Part shown: piece after piece, positions 24,070 through 32,102 of the stretch
Position numbering within the stretch: the first letter of the stretch is position 1
How the letters are laid out: each line of letters begins with the position of its first letter
Assembly (NCBI RefSeq): GCF_003387075.1
Contig: NZ_QUMQ01000001.1
Location: forward strand, 7,936,001-8,000,000
Length of the DNA: 64,000 nt
Direction: 5' to 3'
Source: Asanoa ferruginea
GTDB lineage: Bacteria; Actinomycetota; Actinomycetes; Mycobacteriales; Micromonosporaceae
Notes under the pieces: generated by a model
The model's database searches: none
Told to the model about the DNA's origin: nothing
What the model saw: only the letters and a program-made list of their open reading frames with translations
Translations under genes and position numbers: made by a program

Positions 24070-24682
24070 CACGGGCCAACGTGGGCGCCTTCCTGCTCGT
24101 CGGCGGGTTCATGGGCTTCCAGTTCCTCGCCGTGCTCTACCTGCAAGAGCTGCGCGGCTGGTCGGAGATCGAGACCGGCCTCGCACTCGCGGTGATAGGC
24201 ATCGACGCGATCCTCGCCCCGACCCTGACGCCTCGACTCGTCGCCCGGTTCGGCATCCACCGGGTGATCGCGGTCGGGCTCGTGCTGGTCGCGCTCGCGT
24301 TCGCGTGGTTCCTACCGCTCGGCATGACCTGGAGCTTCCTGACGCTCCTGCCCGGGCTGCTGGCAATCGGGCTCGGGTTCGGGCTCGCGTACGGGCCGCT
24401 GACGATCGCCGCAACCGACGACGTCGAGCGGACGAGCAGGGGCTGGCGAGCGGCATCCTGACCACGTCGTTTCAATTCGGGTCGGCGCTGGGGCTGGCGG
24501 TGACGACGGCGGTGGTGGTCGCGGTGGCCGGCACTGACACGACCGCTCCGGAGGCAACGCTGGACAGCTATCGGACGGGCCTGCTGGTGCCGGTGACAGC
24601 ACTGGTGATCGCCAGCCTGGTCACCATCGCCGGCCTGGGGCGGCGGGGTGTGCACCGCGGCCAGGCCGTGCCCGCGAGGTGA
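24070..24682 (+). pseudogene. remnant of a DHA2-type MFS transporter
   Basis: Only the C-terminal half of a major-facilitator pump can be read. Helices of the second half (GAFLLVGGFMGFQFLAVLYL, TGLALAVIGIDAILAPTLTP) run in one frame to about 24425. The continuation (ADEQGLASGILTTSFQFG, ending at the stop at 24680-24682) is in another frame, so there is a frameshift at about 24423-24440. No start codon or N-terminal half is found upstream. A decayed, 5'-truncated gene. Confidence 0.82.
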
Positions 24683-24691
24683 AGCAGGATG

Positions 24692-24726
24692 CCGGCGGGG
24701 GTGCCTCTGCGGGGCTCCCCCGCCGG
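24692..24726. terminator. GC hairpin after the MFS remnant
   Basis: CCGGCGGGGG (24692-24701) pairs perfectly with CCCCCGCCGG (24717-24726) across a 15-nt loop. Probably the old terminator of the MFS gene. Confidence 0.6.
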
Positions 24727-24775
24727 AGGGAGGCGATTCCCGCTGGCGGGGGAAGGCCGTGAGCCGGCGGCTTGG

Positions 24776-24808
24776 GATGGTGGCGACGTCGGTTGCGTTG
24801 CCACCATC
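24776..24808. repeat. inverted repeat before a small ORF
   Basis: GATGGTGGCGACG (24776-24788) and CGTTGCCACCATC (24796-24808) are inverted copies with one mismatch and a 7-nt centre, 19 nt before the ATG at 24828. It could be an operator or a transcript hairpin; no evidence decides. Confidence 0.55.
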
Positions 24809-24827
24809 TCTGTTGGGGAGAACCGCG

Positions 24828-25061
24828 ATGACCAGCACCGCAGGACCAACTTTGCCGGTCGCCAGCGGCCGCCGCCGCAACCTTCTCGACCTGGCTTCGC
24901 GGGAATGGGGACGGCCTGAGCCTCAAAGTCGTTACCGGAAGCCCTGGGTGATCGTCGTCGGCGGCCTGGCCTTCAGCGGCCTCGGCTTCGCCCTCGTGGT
25001 AAGAGCCCGTGCCCGTGCTACTGATGGCCTGTCCCAGTTTGGACGACGTTCGGCGCCCTGA
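24828..25061 (+). CDS. small single-span membrane protein (doubtful)
   Basis: 77 aa, family not recognised. ATG 24828 has a well-placed GGGGAG site 7 nt upstream. A basic N-terminal part (GRRRNLLDLASREWGRPEP) precedes one hydrophobic helix (WVIVVGGLAFSGLGFALVV) and a short basic tail. It lies in a region of gene remnants, so it may itself be a fragment. The following 135 nt (25062-25196) contain only a short SDR-tail copy and no gene I can support. Confidence 0.4.
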   Translation: MTSTAGPTLPVASGRRRNLLDLASREWGRPEPQSRYRKPWVIVVGGLAFSGLGFALVVRARARATDGLSQFGRRSAP

Positions 25062-25154
25062 GCGGTCGGCGGGTCGGGCGTGTGGGGCTTTTCGCAGGGG
25101 CTGTCGTCGTCGCCCTCGGCAGTGCCTTCGCCGTGGACGTTGGGCATGCGCGCT

Positions 25155-25181
25155 GGCGTCGGCCAGTCGATCTACTGCTGA
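25155..25181 (+). repeat. copy of the 3' end of the SDR gene
   Basis: 25155-25181 matches 17346-17372, the last nine codons of the SDR gene, at 26 of 27 positions, including the stop; the first 22 nt are identical. In frame it reads GVGQSIYC-stop. The sequence to the left does not look like SDR. It is a small ectopic fragment, probably a recombination scar. Confidence 0.75.
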
Positions 25182-25196
25182 TTCGCAGCGGTCGAT

Positions 25197-26078
25197 CTAT
25201 GCGAGCAGAGGCTCAATGGTGCTGGCGTCCATCGCGTCGGTATTGGTGAGGACGACGACGCGGCGGGCGAGTTCCGGGATGTTGGCGGCGAACGCGTTGT
25301 AGCCGGCGTTGTCGCCACTGTGGTGCCACCAGTGCCTGCCATTGACCTCACCAATGAATACGCCGTAGCCGTAACCGCTCTCGTCCGGGCCTTTGCCGGT
25401 CGGCACTCGTTCGGTCAGCATCAACGTGCGATATGGCTCGGGCAGCAGACGGCCGGCCTGGAGGGCATCGATCCAGGCCAGCACATCTTTGGCCGTCGAC
25501 CATACGTCTCCTGCCCCCATGCCAACCACGTCCAGTTCCCAGGTCGGCCGCGGTTGACCCTCGATGTCGTGGCCGGGCGCCAGGTTCGGCCGGCCGCCGG
25601 GCGCTCCGGCGAACGTGTTGGCCAAACCAAGGTGGTCGAAGATGCGGTCTGCCACGAATTCTCGGTAGGGCGTATCGGCGGCTCGTTCGACAACGTGCGC
25701 CAGCAGCACGTACGCCGGGCTGCTGTAGCTCCAGCTCTGCCCTGGCGGGTATTGGAGTGGTACTCCGGCGAAGGTTCTCAGTAGTTCGCTGGGCTCAACT
25801 CGCTGAGCGAGGTCGATCATGGGGTAGTCGTGCCAGGTGCCGAGGCCGGACGTGTGGGTGAGTAGGTGGTGCAGAGTGATGTCTCGCCACTGCTCCGGGC
25901 TGCTGTCGATCCAACGGCTCACGCGGTCGTCGATGGCCAGCCTGCCGTCTGCCACGAGCAGCAGGACGGCAGCGGCGGTGAATTGTTTGCTGACAGAGGC
26001 CAGCTGGTATCGCGTTTCCGTGGCGTCGTCGACGATCCACTCGTCACCCTGCCGCACCAGAGTCTCCGTCCGGATCAT
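25197..26078 (-). CDS. serine hydrolase, beta-lactamase/class C PBP family
   Basis: 293 aa. Active-site SxxK is in LASVSKQFT (Ser near residue 29), the Tyr motif is YSS in SWSYSSPAY, and the third motif is HSG in WWHHSGDNAGY. LLTHTSGLG is also typical. There is no signal peptide and the SxxK lies unusually near the N-terminus, so the protein is probably cytoplasmic or starts further upstream. Likely esterase or D-aminopeptidase rather than an antibiotic lactamase (inference). Confidence 0.85.
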   Translation of the reverse strand: MIRTETLVRQGDEWIVDDATETRYQLASVSKQFTAAAVLLLVADGRLAIDDRVSRWIDSSPEQWRDITLHHLLTHTSGLGTWHDYPMIDLAQRVEPSELLRTFAGVPLQYPPGQSWSYSSPAYVLLAHVVERAADTPYREFVADRIFDHLGLANTFAGAPGGRPNLAPGHDIEGQPRPTWELDVVGMGAGDVWSTAKDVLAWIDALQAGRLLPEPYRTLMLTERVPTGKGPDESGYGYGVFIGEVNGRHWWHHSGDNAGYNAFAANIPELARRVVVLTNTDAMDASTIEPLLA

Positions 26079-26176
26079 GGCGCCGATCCTAGTTGCCCAA
26101 TCTCCCCCGCGGAGGGGAGCTGGATGGCTCGCAGGGGTGAGGTGGGGCCGCGGCCGGCGCGCCTAGCGTCGATGGC

Positions 26177-27112
26177 ATGCCCCTCGCCGTGGCCACACCG
26201 CAAGTCACTGTCCCTTCTGGACCTCTTCGACACCACTACGTGGTACGGGTATGGGCCGTCGTACGGCTGACGCGGCCGTGGTTCTGGCCCCTCGGCTGGG
26301 CTGGGGCAGCCTTCGGCGCGGTGCTCGCTACGGGCGACTGGCTGCCCGCCCGCGGTGACGTGCCGGCCACGATCGCGGTGGGCCTGCTCCTCGGCCCGCT
26401 GGTGTGGACTTTTGTGTTCGCGCTCAACGATCTGCACGACCTGCCGAGCGACCGGCACAACCCGCGCAAGTCCGCCGCCCCACTCGTGACCGGGGTGCTC
26501 ACCCCAGCCGATCTGCGACGTTGCGTCCACTGGTCCGGCATCGGCGCCGTCATGGCTGCGGCCGTCGCCGGCCCGGTGTTCGTCGCGGGCACCGCGGTCG
26601 TGCTCGTGCTCGGCTGGATGTACAGCGTTCCCCCGATCCGGCTCAAGGGCCGGCCCGGCGCGGATGTGGCAGTCAACGCGGTCGTCGTCGGCGTGTTCGG
26701 CCCGCTCGCCGGTTGGTCGCTGCACCGTCCGGTCTTCGACTACCAGCCCATCCTGGTGGTGCTGGGGCTCCTCCTCGTCACCGCGCTCTACCTTCCTACG
26801 ACCGTCATGGACCTGAGCGCTGACCGCGCGGCCGGCTACGCGACCGCGGCCGTGCGCTGGAGTGCGCCGGCGTGCTATCGCGCCGGGCTGGTCTCGTGGG
26901 CCGTCGCGAACGCGGTCTGGCTGGCGTGCTGCCACCTTGACGTGTTCGTCGCGCGTGATTCCTGGCTGGTGCAGACGGTCGCGGCCCCGTTGCTGGTCGC
27001 GTTGTATGCCGGCCTGGCCCGCCGTCCGTCAATCCCACGTCTCGCGGTCGTCGCGGTCGCGTTCGCAGTGCCGGCGACGGACTTCCTCTTCGCGTACGCC
27101 CGGGCACGTTAA
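26177..27112 (+). CDS. UbiA-family prenyltransferase
   Basis: 311-aa integral membrane prenyl transferase with about eight or nine hydrophobic spans. The first Asp motif is NDLHDLPSDRHN (NDxxDxxxD), YSVPPIRLKGRP follows, and the second Asp motif is DLSADRAAG. These bind Mg-prenyl diphosphate. The aromatic acceptor is unknown; no quinone or secondary-metabolite cluster surrounds it. Stop overlaps by 4 nt the stop of the convergent methyltransferase gene. Confidence 0.85.
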   Translation: MPLAVATPQVTVPSGPLRHHYVVRVWAVVRLTRPWFWPLGWAGAAFGAVLATGDWLPARGDVPATIAVGLLLGPLVWTFVFALNDLHDLPSDRHNPRKSAAPLVTGVLTPADLRRCVHWSGIGAVMAAAVAGPVFVAGTAVVLVLGWMYSVPPIRLKGRPGADVAVNAVVVGVFGPLAGWSLHRPVFDYQPILVVLGLLLVTALYLPTTVMDLSADRAAGYATAAVRWSAPACYRAGLVSWAVANAVWLACCHLDVFVARDSWLVQTVAAPLLVALYAGLARRPSIPRLAVVAVAFAVPATDFLFAYARAR

Positions 27113-27747
27113 GCGCGGGCCAACACGCTGACGCGGCCGGGCTCGCCTTTGCACGCGACGACGGTCAGGCCCTGGCCCTCGATCAGACGAGGGAGGGAGT
27201 ACGTGTCGTAGAAGTGGATGACGCCGGGCACGAGGTGGTAGCACGTCGCGCGCAGCCGCCAGTAAAGGTTCGGCGACGTCACCGGCGTGCTGCTCCGGGC
27301 CGGAGCAGTGATCAACAGATGCCCACCCGGCCGCAGGCACCGCCGGATCTCGGCGATGAAGGCCGCCGGATGCGCAAGGTGCTGTAGGACAAGGACCGCG
27401 AGGACACCTCCCAGCGACGCGTCCCCGAAGCGGAGCGGGGCGCCGACGTCGTGCACGTCGAACCTCACCGCGATCTCGTCGCGCGCGGCTCGGGTCCGCG
27501 CGACCTCGACCATCCGAGGTGACCCGTCGACACCGACGACGTCGTAACCGCGCAGTGCGAGTGCGAGCGCGTGCGCGCCAGGCCCGCAACCGAGATCGGC
27601 GACGGGTCCCGGCGGGGCGACCACGTTGGCGAGCTCATCGACGGTCCGCCCGACCAGCTCACGTTGCTCCGACTCGTCGCGTCGCCGCTCCCACGCCGCA
27701 CTTTCACGGTCATACATGAAGCGAAAGAACCAGTGCGGCGCAGGCAT
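27109..27747 (-). CDS. class I SAM-dependent methyltransferase
   Basis: 212 aa. Motif I VADLGCGPGAHAL, acidic end of strand 2 (VVGVDGSPRMVEVAR), and the LRPGGHLLIT block define the SAM fold. ATG 27747. It is the last of three minus-strand genes after an ABC ATPase and permease (10-nt gap), so it is transcribed with the transporter; it may modify the transported compound or be a resistance enzyme (inference). Confidence 0.85.
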   Translation of the reverse strand: MPAPHWFFRFMYDRESAAWERRRDESEQRELVGRTVDELANVVAPPGPVADLGCGPGAHALALALRGYDVVGVDGSPRMVEVARTRAARDEIAVRFDVHDVGAPLRFGDASLGGVLAVLVLQHLAHPAAFIAEIRRCLRPGGHLLITAPARSSTPVTSPNLYWRLRATCYHLVPGVIHFYDTYSLPRLIEGQGLTVVACKGEPGRVSVLARA

Positions 27748-27757
27748 GGTGTCGACG

Positions 27758-28516
27758 CTACGCGTGCGGCCGCAGTAGCGATTGGACCGCGAGCGCGAAC
27801 CCAGCCAACCCGGTCGCCACCAGCACCACGACGGCCGTAGCCGAAACGCCGGGCCGTGGAGCCAGCGCGTCGGCGTAGCCGCGCATCGCCCAGTAGGCCG
27901 GCGAGAACGGGGCCAGCCCCGCGGCCCACGACGGGAGCAAAGAGGTCGGGACCAGCGCACCGCCGAGTCCGGCCAGCACCAGCGCGGCGATGTCCTTGAC
28001 CGCGCTGAGCTGGCCGTGGTTGCGGACCAGGGTCGCCAGCGCGGTGCCCAAGCCGAGCACGCACACCGCCCACGCGGCGCCGACGATCGCGAGCGCCCAA
28101 CCCGCGCCGGCGAGGTCCAGGCCATAACCGACAGCCGCGAACGCCAGCACGGCGACCTGTTGCGCCAGCAGCGCGGCGAAGAGCGGCACCGTCTTGCCGG
28201 CGAGCAGTTCGCCAGCGCGCAGTGGAGTGGTGCGCAGCCGTTGCCCGGTGCGCCACTCGCGTTCGTTGATCAGGCTGTCGCCGACGACGCCCACCATGAA
28301 CAGCGAGAACATGACGAGCATGCCAGGTGCGGCCGCGTCGATGCCGCTGGTTCCGGCCGGTGCGACGCTGGCGCGGATCGGTTCGAGAAAGATCGTCAAG
28401 ACAATGGGCATCACCGTGTACGCCAGCAACGGGCCTGGCGCACGCCGCAGCAGTACCGCTTGATGGCGCGCGACGACGCCGAAACGGCGCGGGCCGGCGA
28501 GGGTGTCAGGCCGCAT
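27758..28516 (-). CDS. ABC-2 type transporter permease
   Basis: 252 aa, six hydrophobic spans in the ABC-2/DrrB pattern, with the conserved cytoplasmic loop INEREWRTGQRLRTTPLRAGELLAGK. ATG 28516 overlaps the end of the ATPase gene by 11 nt. With the ATPase it forms an export pump of the DrrAB kind. A mutated partial copy of its C-terminal two thirds lies at 33076-33475. Confidence 0.88.
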   Translation of the reverse strand: MRPDTLAGPRRFGVVARHQAVLLRRAPGPLLAYTVMPIVLTIFLEPIRASVAPAGTSGIDAAAPGMLVMFSLFMVGVVGDSLINEREWRTGQRLRTTPLRAGELLAGKTVPLFAALLAQQVAVLAFAAVGYGLDLAGAGWALAIVGAAWAVCVLGLGTALATLVRNHGQLSAVKDIAALVLAGLGGALVPTSLLPSWAAGLAPFSPAYWAMRGYADALAPRPGVSATAVVVLVATGLAGFALAVQSLLRPHA

Positions 28517-29264
28517 CGAGGGCCTCCGTCGGTGCGCCCGTCCACTGCCGGAACAGGTCGTCCAGCGTCGGTGCCCGGCCGTCGGCGGCGCGGGGCAGGG
28601 CGGCGAGCAGGTCAGCGCGGGTGCCACGGGCCACCACCCGACCGGCCTCGGCAAGCGCGACGGTTGCGTCGAGGATCTCCAGTTCCGGCAGGTAGTGGGT
28701 GGTGTAGCAGACGGCCGCCCCGGCCCGCGCCCGTCCGCGTACCGTGTCCAGCAACGCTTTCCGGCTGGCGGGGTCGGCGCCGACGGTCGGCTCGTCGAGG
28801 AGCAGCACCGCCGGCCGGTGCAGCAGGGCGACGGCGGCGTGCACCCGGCGCTGCTGACCGCCGGAAAGGGTGCGCACCCGGCGGCGCCACAGGTCGTCCA
28901 GGCGCATCGCCACACCGACCTCCTCGATCTCCTCGCGCAGCCGGCGGCCACGCAGCCCTTGCACGCCACCGAAGAAGCGCAGGTTCTCGATCACGGTCGC
29001 GCCGGGGTAGAGCGCCAGCTCCTGCGCGGCGAGTCCCAGCAGCGGACGAACCAGGCGCGGCTCGCGCGTCACGTCGTGCCCCGCGACGCACACGCGGCCG
29101 CGATCGGGGCGGACGAGTCCCGACGCGATCGCCGCGAAGGTGGACTTGCCCGCACCGTTGCGGCCGACGAGGCCGACCACCTCCCCCGGCGCGATCCGCA
29201 GATCAAAACCGGCCAGCGCCGAAACAGGGCCGTAGCGCTTATGGAGTCCCTCGGCCAGCAGCAT
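28506..29264 (-). CDS. ABC transporter ATP-binding protein (DrrA-like)
   Basis: 252 aa. Walker A GRNGAGKST, Q-loop AQELALYP, signature LSGGQQRR, Walker B VLLLDEPTVGAD and the H-loop TTHYLPE are all present. ATG 29264 with a GGGAGG site. First gene of the leftward ATPase-permease-methyltransferase operon, divergent from a TetR gene that shares its control region. Confidence 0.92.
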   Translation of the reverse strand: MLLAEGLHKRYGPVSALAGFDLRIAPGEVVGLVGRNGAGKSTFAAIASGLVRPDRGRVCVAGHDVTREPRLVRPLLGLAAQELALYPGATVIENLRFFGGVQGLRGRRLREEIEEVGVAMRLDDLWRRRVRTLSGGQQRRVHAAVALLHRPAVLLLDEPTVGADPASRKALLDTVRGRARAGAAVCYTTHYLPELEILDATVALAEAGRVVARGTRADLLAALPRAADGRAPTLDDLFRQWTGAPTEALDAA

Positions 29265-29280
29265 GTCGCCTCCCACAAAG

Positions 29281-29308
29281 ATATACGACGTATATCTACA
29301 ACGTATAC
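29281..29308. promoter_or_regulatory. operator between the ABC operon and TetR gene
   Basis: ATATACGACGTATAT (29281-29295) is a perfect 7-bp inverted repeat around one central base. A further ACGTATA half-site follows at 29301-29307, a direct repeat of 29288-29294. The island is strikingly A/T-rich between two GC-rich genes and lies 12-16 nt from either start, typical of a TetR operator controlling both. Confidence 0.8.
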
Positions 29309-29320
29309 TATGCTGGCGGC

Positions 29321-29869
29321 ATGCCCGCAAGACCCAAGATCGATCGCGCCGCGATCCTCGACGTCACGCTGGAGATCGCCGACCGCGACGGCCTCGAGGC
29401 CGTCACCATGCGGGCGGTGGCCGATCGGCTCGGCGTGACGCCGATGGCGCTCTACCGCCACGTCGGCGACAAGCAGGGGCTGCTCGACGGCCTGGTCGAA
29501 CGCCTGCTCGGCGAGCAGCCGGACCCGGACGCGGAATCGTCGTGGGAGGAGCAACTGCACCGGCGGGCCGCCGGCCTGCGGGAGACCGCGCGGCGCCACC
29601 CGAACGTCTTCGGGCTGCTGCTCGCCCGCCGGGCCGCCACGCCAGAAGCGCTGCGGGCCCGCGCGGGGGTCTACCGTGCCTTCGCCGACGCCGGCCTGCC
29701 CGAAGACCTGATTCCACGCGTCGAGCGACTGCTTTCCACGTTCGTGCTCGGCTTCGCCGCTTCCGAGGCCGGCGGCAGGTTCACCGACCGGGAGGCCGCC
29801 GACGCTGACTTCGCCTACGCGGAGGAGGTTCTCGCCGTCCTCATCCCCCGCCTCGCCGCGCAGGAATGA
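29321..29869 (+). CDS. TetR-family repressor of the ABC operon
   Basis: 182 aa. N-terminal HTH: AILDVTLEIADRDGLEAVTM and RAVADRLGVTPMALYRHVGDKQGLLDGL are classic TetR; a ligand-binding helical domain (TetR_C type) follows. ATG 29321. Divergent from the ABC ATPase with an inverted-repeat operator between. A truncated, frameshifted copy of its 3' part lies at 33481-33651. Confidence 0.9.
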   Translation: MPARPKIDRAAILDVTLEIADRDGLEAVTMRAVADRLGVTPMALYRHVGDKQGLLDGLVERLLGEQPDPDAESSWEEQLHRRAAGLRETARRHPNVFGLLLARRAATPEALRARAGVYRAFADAGLPEDLIPRVERLLSTFVLGFAASEAGGRFTDREAADADFAYAEEVLAVLIPRLAAQE

Positions 29870-29917
29870 CCCGCCGCGGGCGGGAACCTTGATCCCTCCA
29901 CCGCGACTCTTTCGGGT

Positions 29918-30391
29918 GTGAGATCTCTGCTGACCATCGTCCTGCTCGTCTCGACCGTTGCCGTCCTCGCCGGGTGCGAAAGTAACGAGTCGCCCGCGCA
30001 GGCAACGCCCGCCGCCACCCGGGCGGCCTGCGCCTCCCCGGTCGATACCGGCCCGCTGCCTGAATGGGCTAGAACCGGATTCTCGGGCGACTCGAGCATG
30101 CCGCACGTCATGGGCGACCGGGGAGACCTCGTCGCCGCGATCTTCGGCTATCCGCTTGCCGTCTCCAGACCCGAGGGACCGTCCAACAAGATTCTCTGGG
30201 TGCCCAAGGTGCAACCCACGCCCGGCGACCTCGTGATCGAGGCGAAGCTCGACGGCTCGGACGTCTCCGTGACGCGCCGCGTTCAGGGCGGTCCTGGACC
30301 GTCCATCATCGATCTTCCAAAGGCTGGGTGCTGGCACCTGAACCTCAGCTGGCCAGGCCATACCGACACCATGGGCCTCGTGTACGGATAA
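29918..30391 (+). CDS. putative lipoprotein of unknown function
   Basis: 157 aa. Lipoprotein signal peptide MRSLLTIVLLVSTVAVLAGC with lipobox VLAG-C, then a Thr/Ala/Pro linker and a small domain with two Cys (about 39 and 140). No family recognised. GTG 29918, 48 nt after the TetR gene. Confidence 0.72.
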   Translation: MRSLLTIVLLVSTVAVLAGCESNESPAQATPAATRAACASPVDTGPLPEWARTGFSGDSSMPHVMGDRGDLVAAIFGYPLAVSRPEGPSNKILWVPKVQPTPGDLVIEAKLDGSDVSVTRRVQGGPGPSIIDLPKAGCWHLNLSWPGHTDTMGLVYG

Positions 30392-30398
30392 CCGCCGG

Positions 30399-30974
30399 TC
30401 AGCCGTGTCGGGTCGGCCGATAGGTCAGCACCTGCGTGTGGTCGTCGAAGGTGCGGGCATCGAGCAGTTCGAGGTCGAAGTCGTCGACACCGTCGAAGAT
30501 CCGGTCCACGCCGGTCGTCCCGGAGATCACCGGGAAGACCGTCACCTCGATGGCGTCGATCAGGCCGGCGTTCAGCAGCGCGCGGTTGAGCGTCAGGCTG
30601 CCGTGCGAACGCAGCGGCACGTCGGATTCGGCCTTGAGGCGGGTGACCACCTCGACCGGATCGCCGGACTCGACGGTCGTGTCCGGCCAATCGAGCGGCT
30701 CGGTCAACCGGCCGGACAGCACCGTAACCGGGGAGTCGAACATCCGCGTGATCCACTCGTCGAACAGGCTGCGGTCGAAGCCCGGCCGAAGGAACGGCGC
30801 GTTCGACGAGTAGGTTTTTGCCCCCAACACCATGCGCAGCGGGTCGCGGTAGGCAGCGGCACGATGCGCGAGGAATTCCGGGCCCTGCTTGCCCCAGTAG
30901 CCGCCCCAGTCGCCGCTGTGGTTGGCGAAGCCGTCGAGCGTGGAGAAGACGTCGAAGGTGTACGTCGCGGTCAC
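30399..30974 (-). CDS. RibD C-terminal / dihydrofolate-reductase-like protein
   Basis: 191 aa NADPH-dependent reductase fold. DVFSTLDGFANHSGDWGGYWG at the start, MVLGAKTYSS, then VPLRSHGSLTLNRALLNAGLIDAIEVTVFPVISG are characteristic of the YyaP/RibD-like group. Physiological substrate unknown. ATG 30974. Converges on the lipoprotein gene. Confidence 0.85.
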   Translation of the reverse strand: MTATYTFDVFSTLDGFANHSGDWGGYWGKQGPEFLAHRAAAYRDPLRMVLGAKTYSSNAPFLRPGFDRSLFDEWITRMFDSPVTVLSGRLTEPLDWPDTTVESGDPVEVVTRLKAESDVPLRSHGSLTLNRALLNAGLIDAIEVTVFPVISGTTGVDRIFDGVDDFDLELLDARTFDDHTQVLTYRPTRHG

Positions 30975-31056
30975 GGTGTCTCCTGCGGGAAGTGGCCGCG
31001 CCTCGTGGCGGCCTCACCCCTCCAACGAACACCACCACCCCGATCCGACAAGGGAG

Positions 31057-31398
31057 CTAGTTGGGCCCCAGTGGGGAACCAACGGCCGTGGGCGGCGCCG
31101 GTTCCTTGAGCTCGATGAAGATGCTGTGTGTCGCGGTGGTGCCGATGTTTTCGCCAACGTGTTCCTGGGCGCCGACCCAGCGGGCCTCGCCGGCTCGCAG
31201 GTCGACCTCGACGCTGCGGGCGCCGGAGCTGACCTGGCGACGGAAGGCGCTGAGCGTGACCATCACGCTGTCCGGATGCCGATGGACGTGTGTGAGGTCG
31301 CCGGGTTCGTCGCGGTATTCCAGGATGCGTACCCGCGCGTTTTCGAAGATCACTTTGTAGAACGCGGGGTCGGTGATGGTCGGGTCGTAAGGGTCCAT
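31057..31398 (-). CDS. small cupin-fold protein
   Basis: 113 aa. Single cupin barrel: YRDEPGDLTHVHRHPDSVMVTLSAF provides the His cluster of the first motif and RAGEARWVGAQEHVGENIGTTATHSIFIELK the second. Probably metal-binding; ligand unknown. Shares a 48-nt intergenic region with the divergent TetR gene, which likely controls it. Confidence 0.8.
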   Translation of the reverse strand: MDPYDPTITDPAFYKVIFENARVRILEYRDEPGDLTHVHRHPDSVMVTLSAFRRQVSSGARSVEVDLRAGEARWVGAQEHVGENIGTTATHSIFIELKEPAPPTAVGSPLGPN

Positions 31399-31446
31399 CG
31401 TGGGCTCCTCCCGGTGCGACTCGTGGGACTACGGTACCATTATGGG

Positions 31447-32055
31447 ATGGCGATGCCCTATGAGTCGACCGGGCGAACGGCGCAGAAGTCACGCACCCGA
31501 CTCGCGCTGGTCGCCGCCGCCCGCGACCTGCTCGCCACCGGGCTCACGCCGCAGGTCGAGGACGCCGCCCAACGGGCCGGGATCTCGCGCACGACCGCCT
31601 ACCGATACTTCCCCAACCAGCGCAGCCTGCTGCTCGCCGCACAGCCCACCATCTCGCCCGACAGCCTGCTGCCGCCCGACGCGCCTACCGACGCAACCGC
31701 GCGCCTCGACCTGCTCGTGACCGAGTTCGCCCGTTACAACTTCACCTGGGAACCTCAGCTCCGCGCCGCCCTGCGGCTCGCACTGGACCCGGGCGCCGAC
31801 CAACCCGTGCTGAGGCAGGGACGCGCCATCGGGTGGATCGCCGAAGCCTTGACACCGCTGCGCGACAGCCACCCGCGCATCGACATCGGCCGGCTGGCCA
31901 CCGCTATCCGCTCAGCGACGGGCATCGAGACCCTCATCTGGCTCGTCGACATCGCCGGCTACTCCCCCGAGCAGGCCACCGACACCGTCAAAGCCACGGC
32001 TCGCGCACTTCTCGACGCCGCGGTCAAACACGACGAAGCCCGTCGACCGGGCTAA
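31447..32055 (+). CDS. TetR-family regulator
   Basis: 202 aa. HTH region LALVAAARDLLATGLTPQVEDAAQRAGISRTTAYRYFPNQRSLL; the C-terminal domain is of the type found next to cupins. ATG 31447 or 31453 (both in frame). Divergent from the cupin gene, the probable target. No clear inverted repeat could be picked between them. Confidence 0.86.
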   Translation: MAMPYESTGRTAQKSRTRLALVAAARDLLATGLTPQVEDAAQRAGISRTTAYRYFPNQRSLLLAAQPTISPDSLLPPDAPTDATARLDLLVTEFARYNFTWEPQLRAALRLALDPGADQPVLRQGRAIGWIAEALTPLRDSHPRIDIGRLATAIRSATGIETLIWLVDIAGYSPEQATDTVKATARALLDAAVKHDEARRPG

Positions 32056-32102
32056 CGAGAGCAAGGAAACCGGCGCTAACGAGAGCAAGAAACCGACAGC
32101 CG

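Noticed and set aside
9968-28516. Secondary-metabolite gene cluster around the MFS, UbiA, methyltransferase and ABC genes
   Set aside because: No PKS, NRPS, terpene cyclase, RiPP precursor or similar core enzyme is present, and strands and operons are unconnected.
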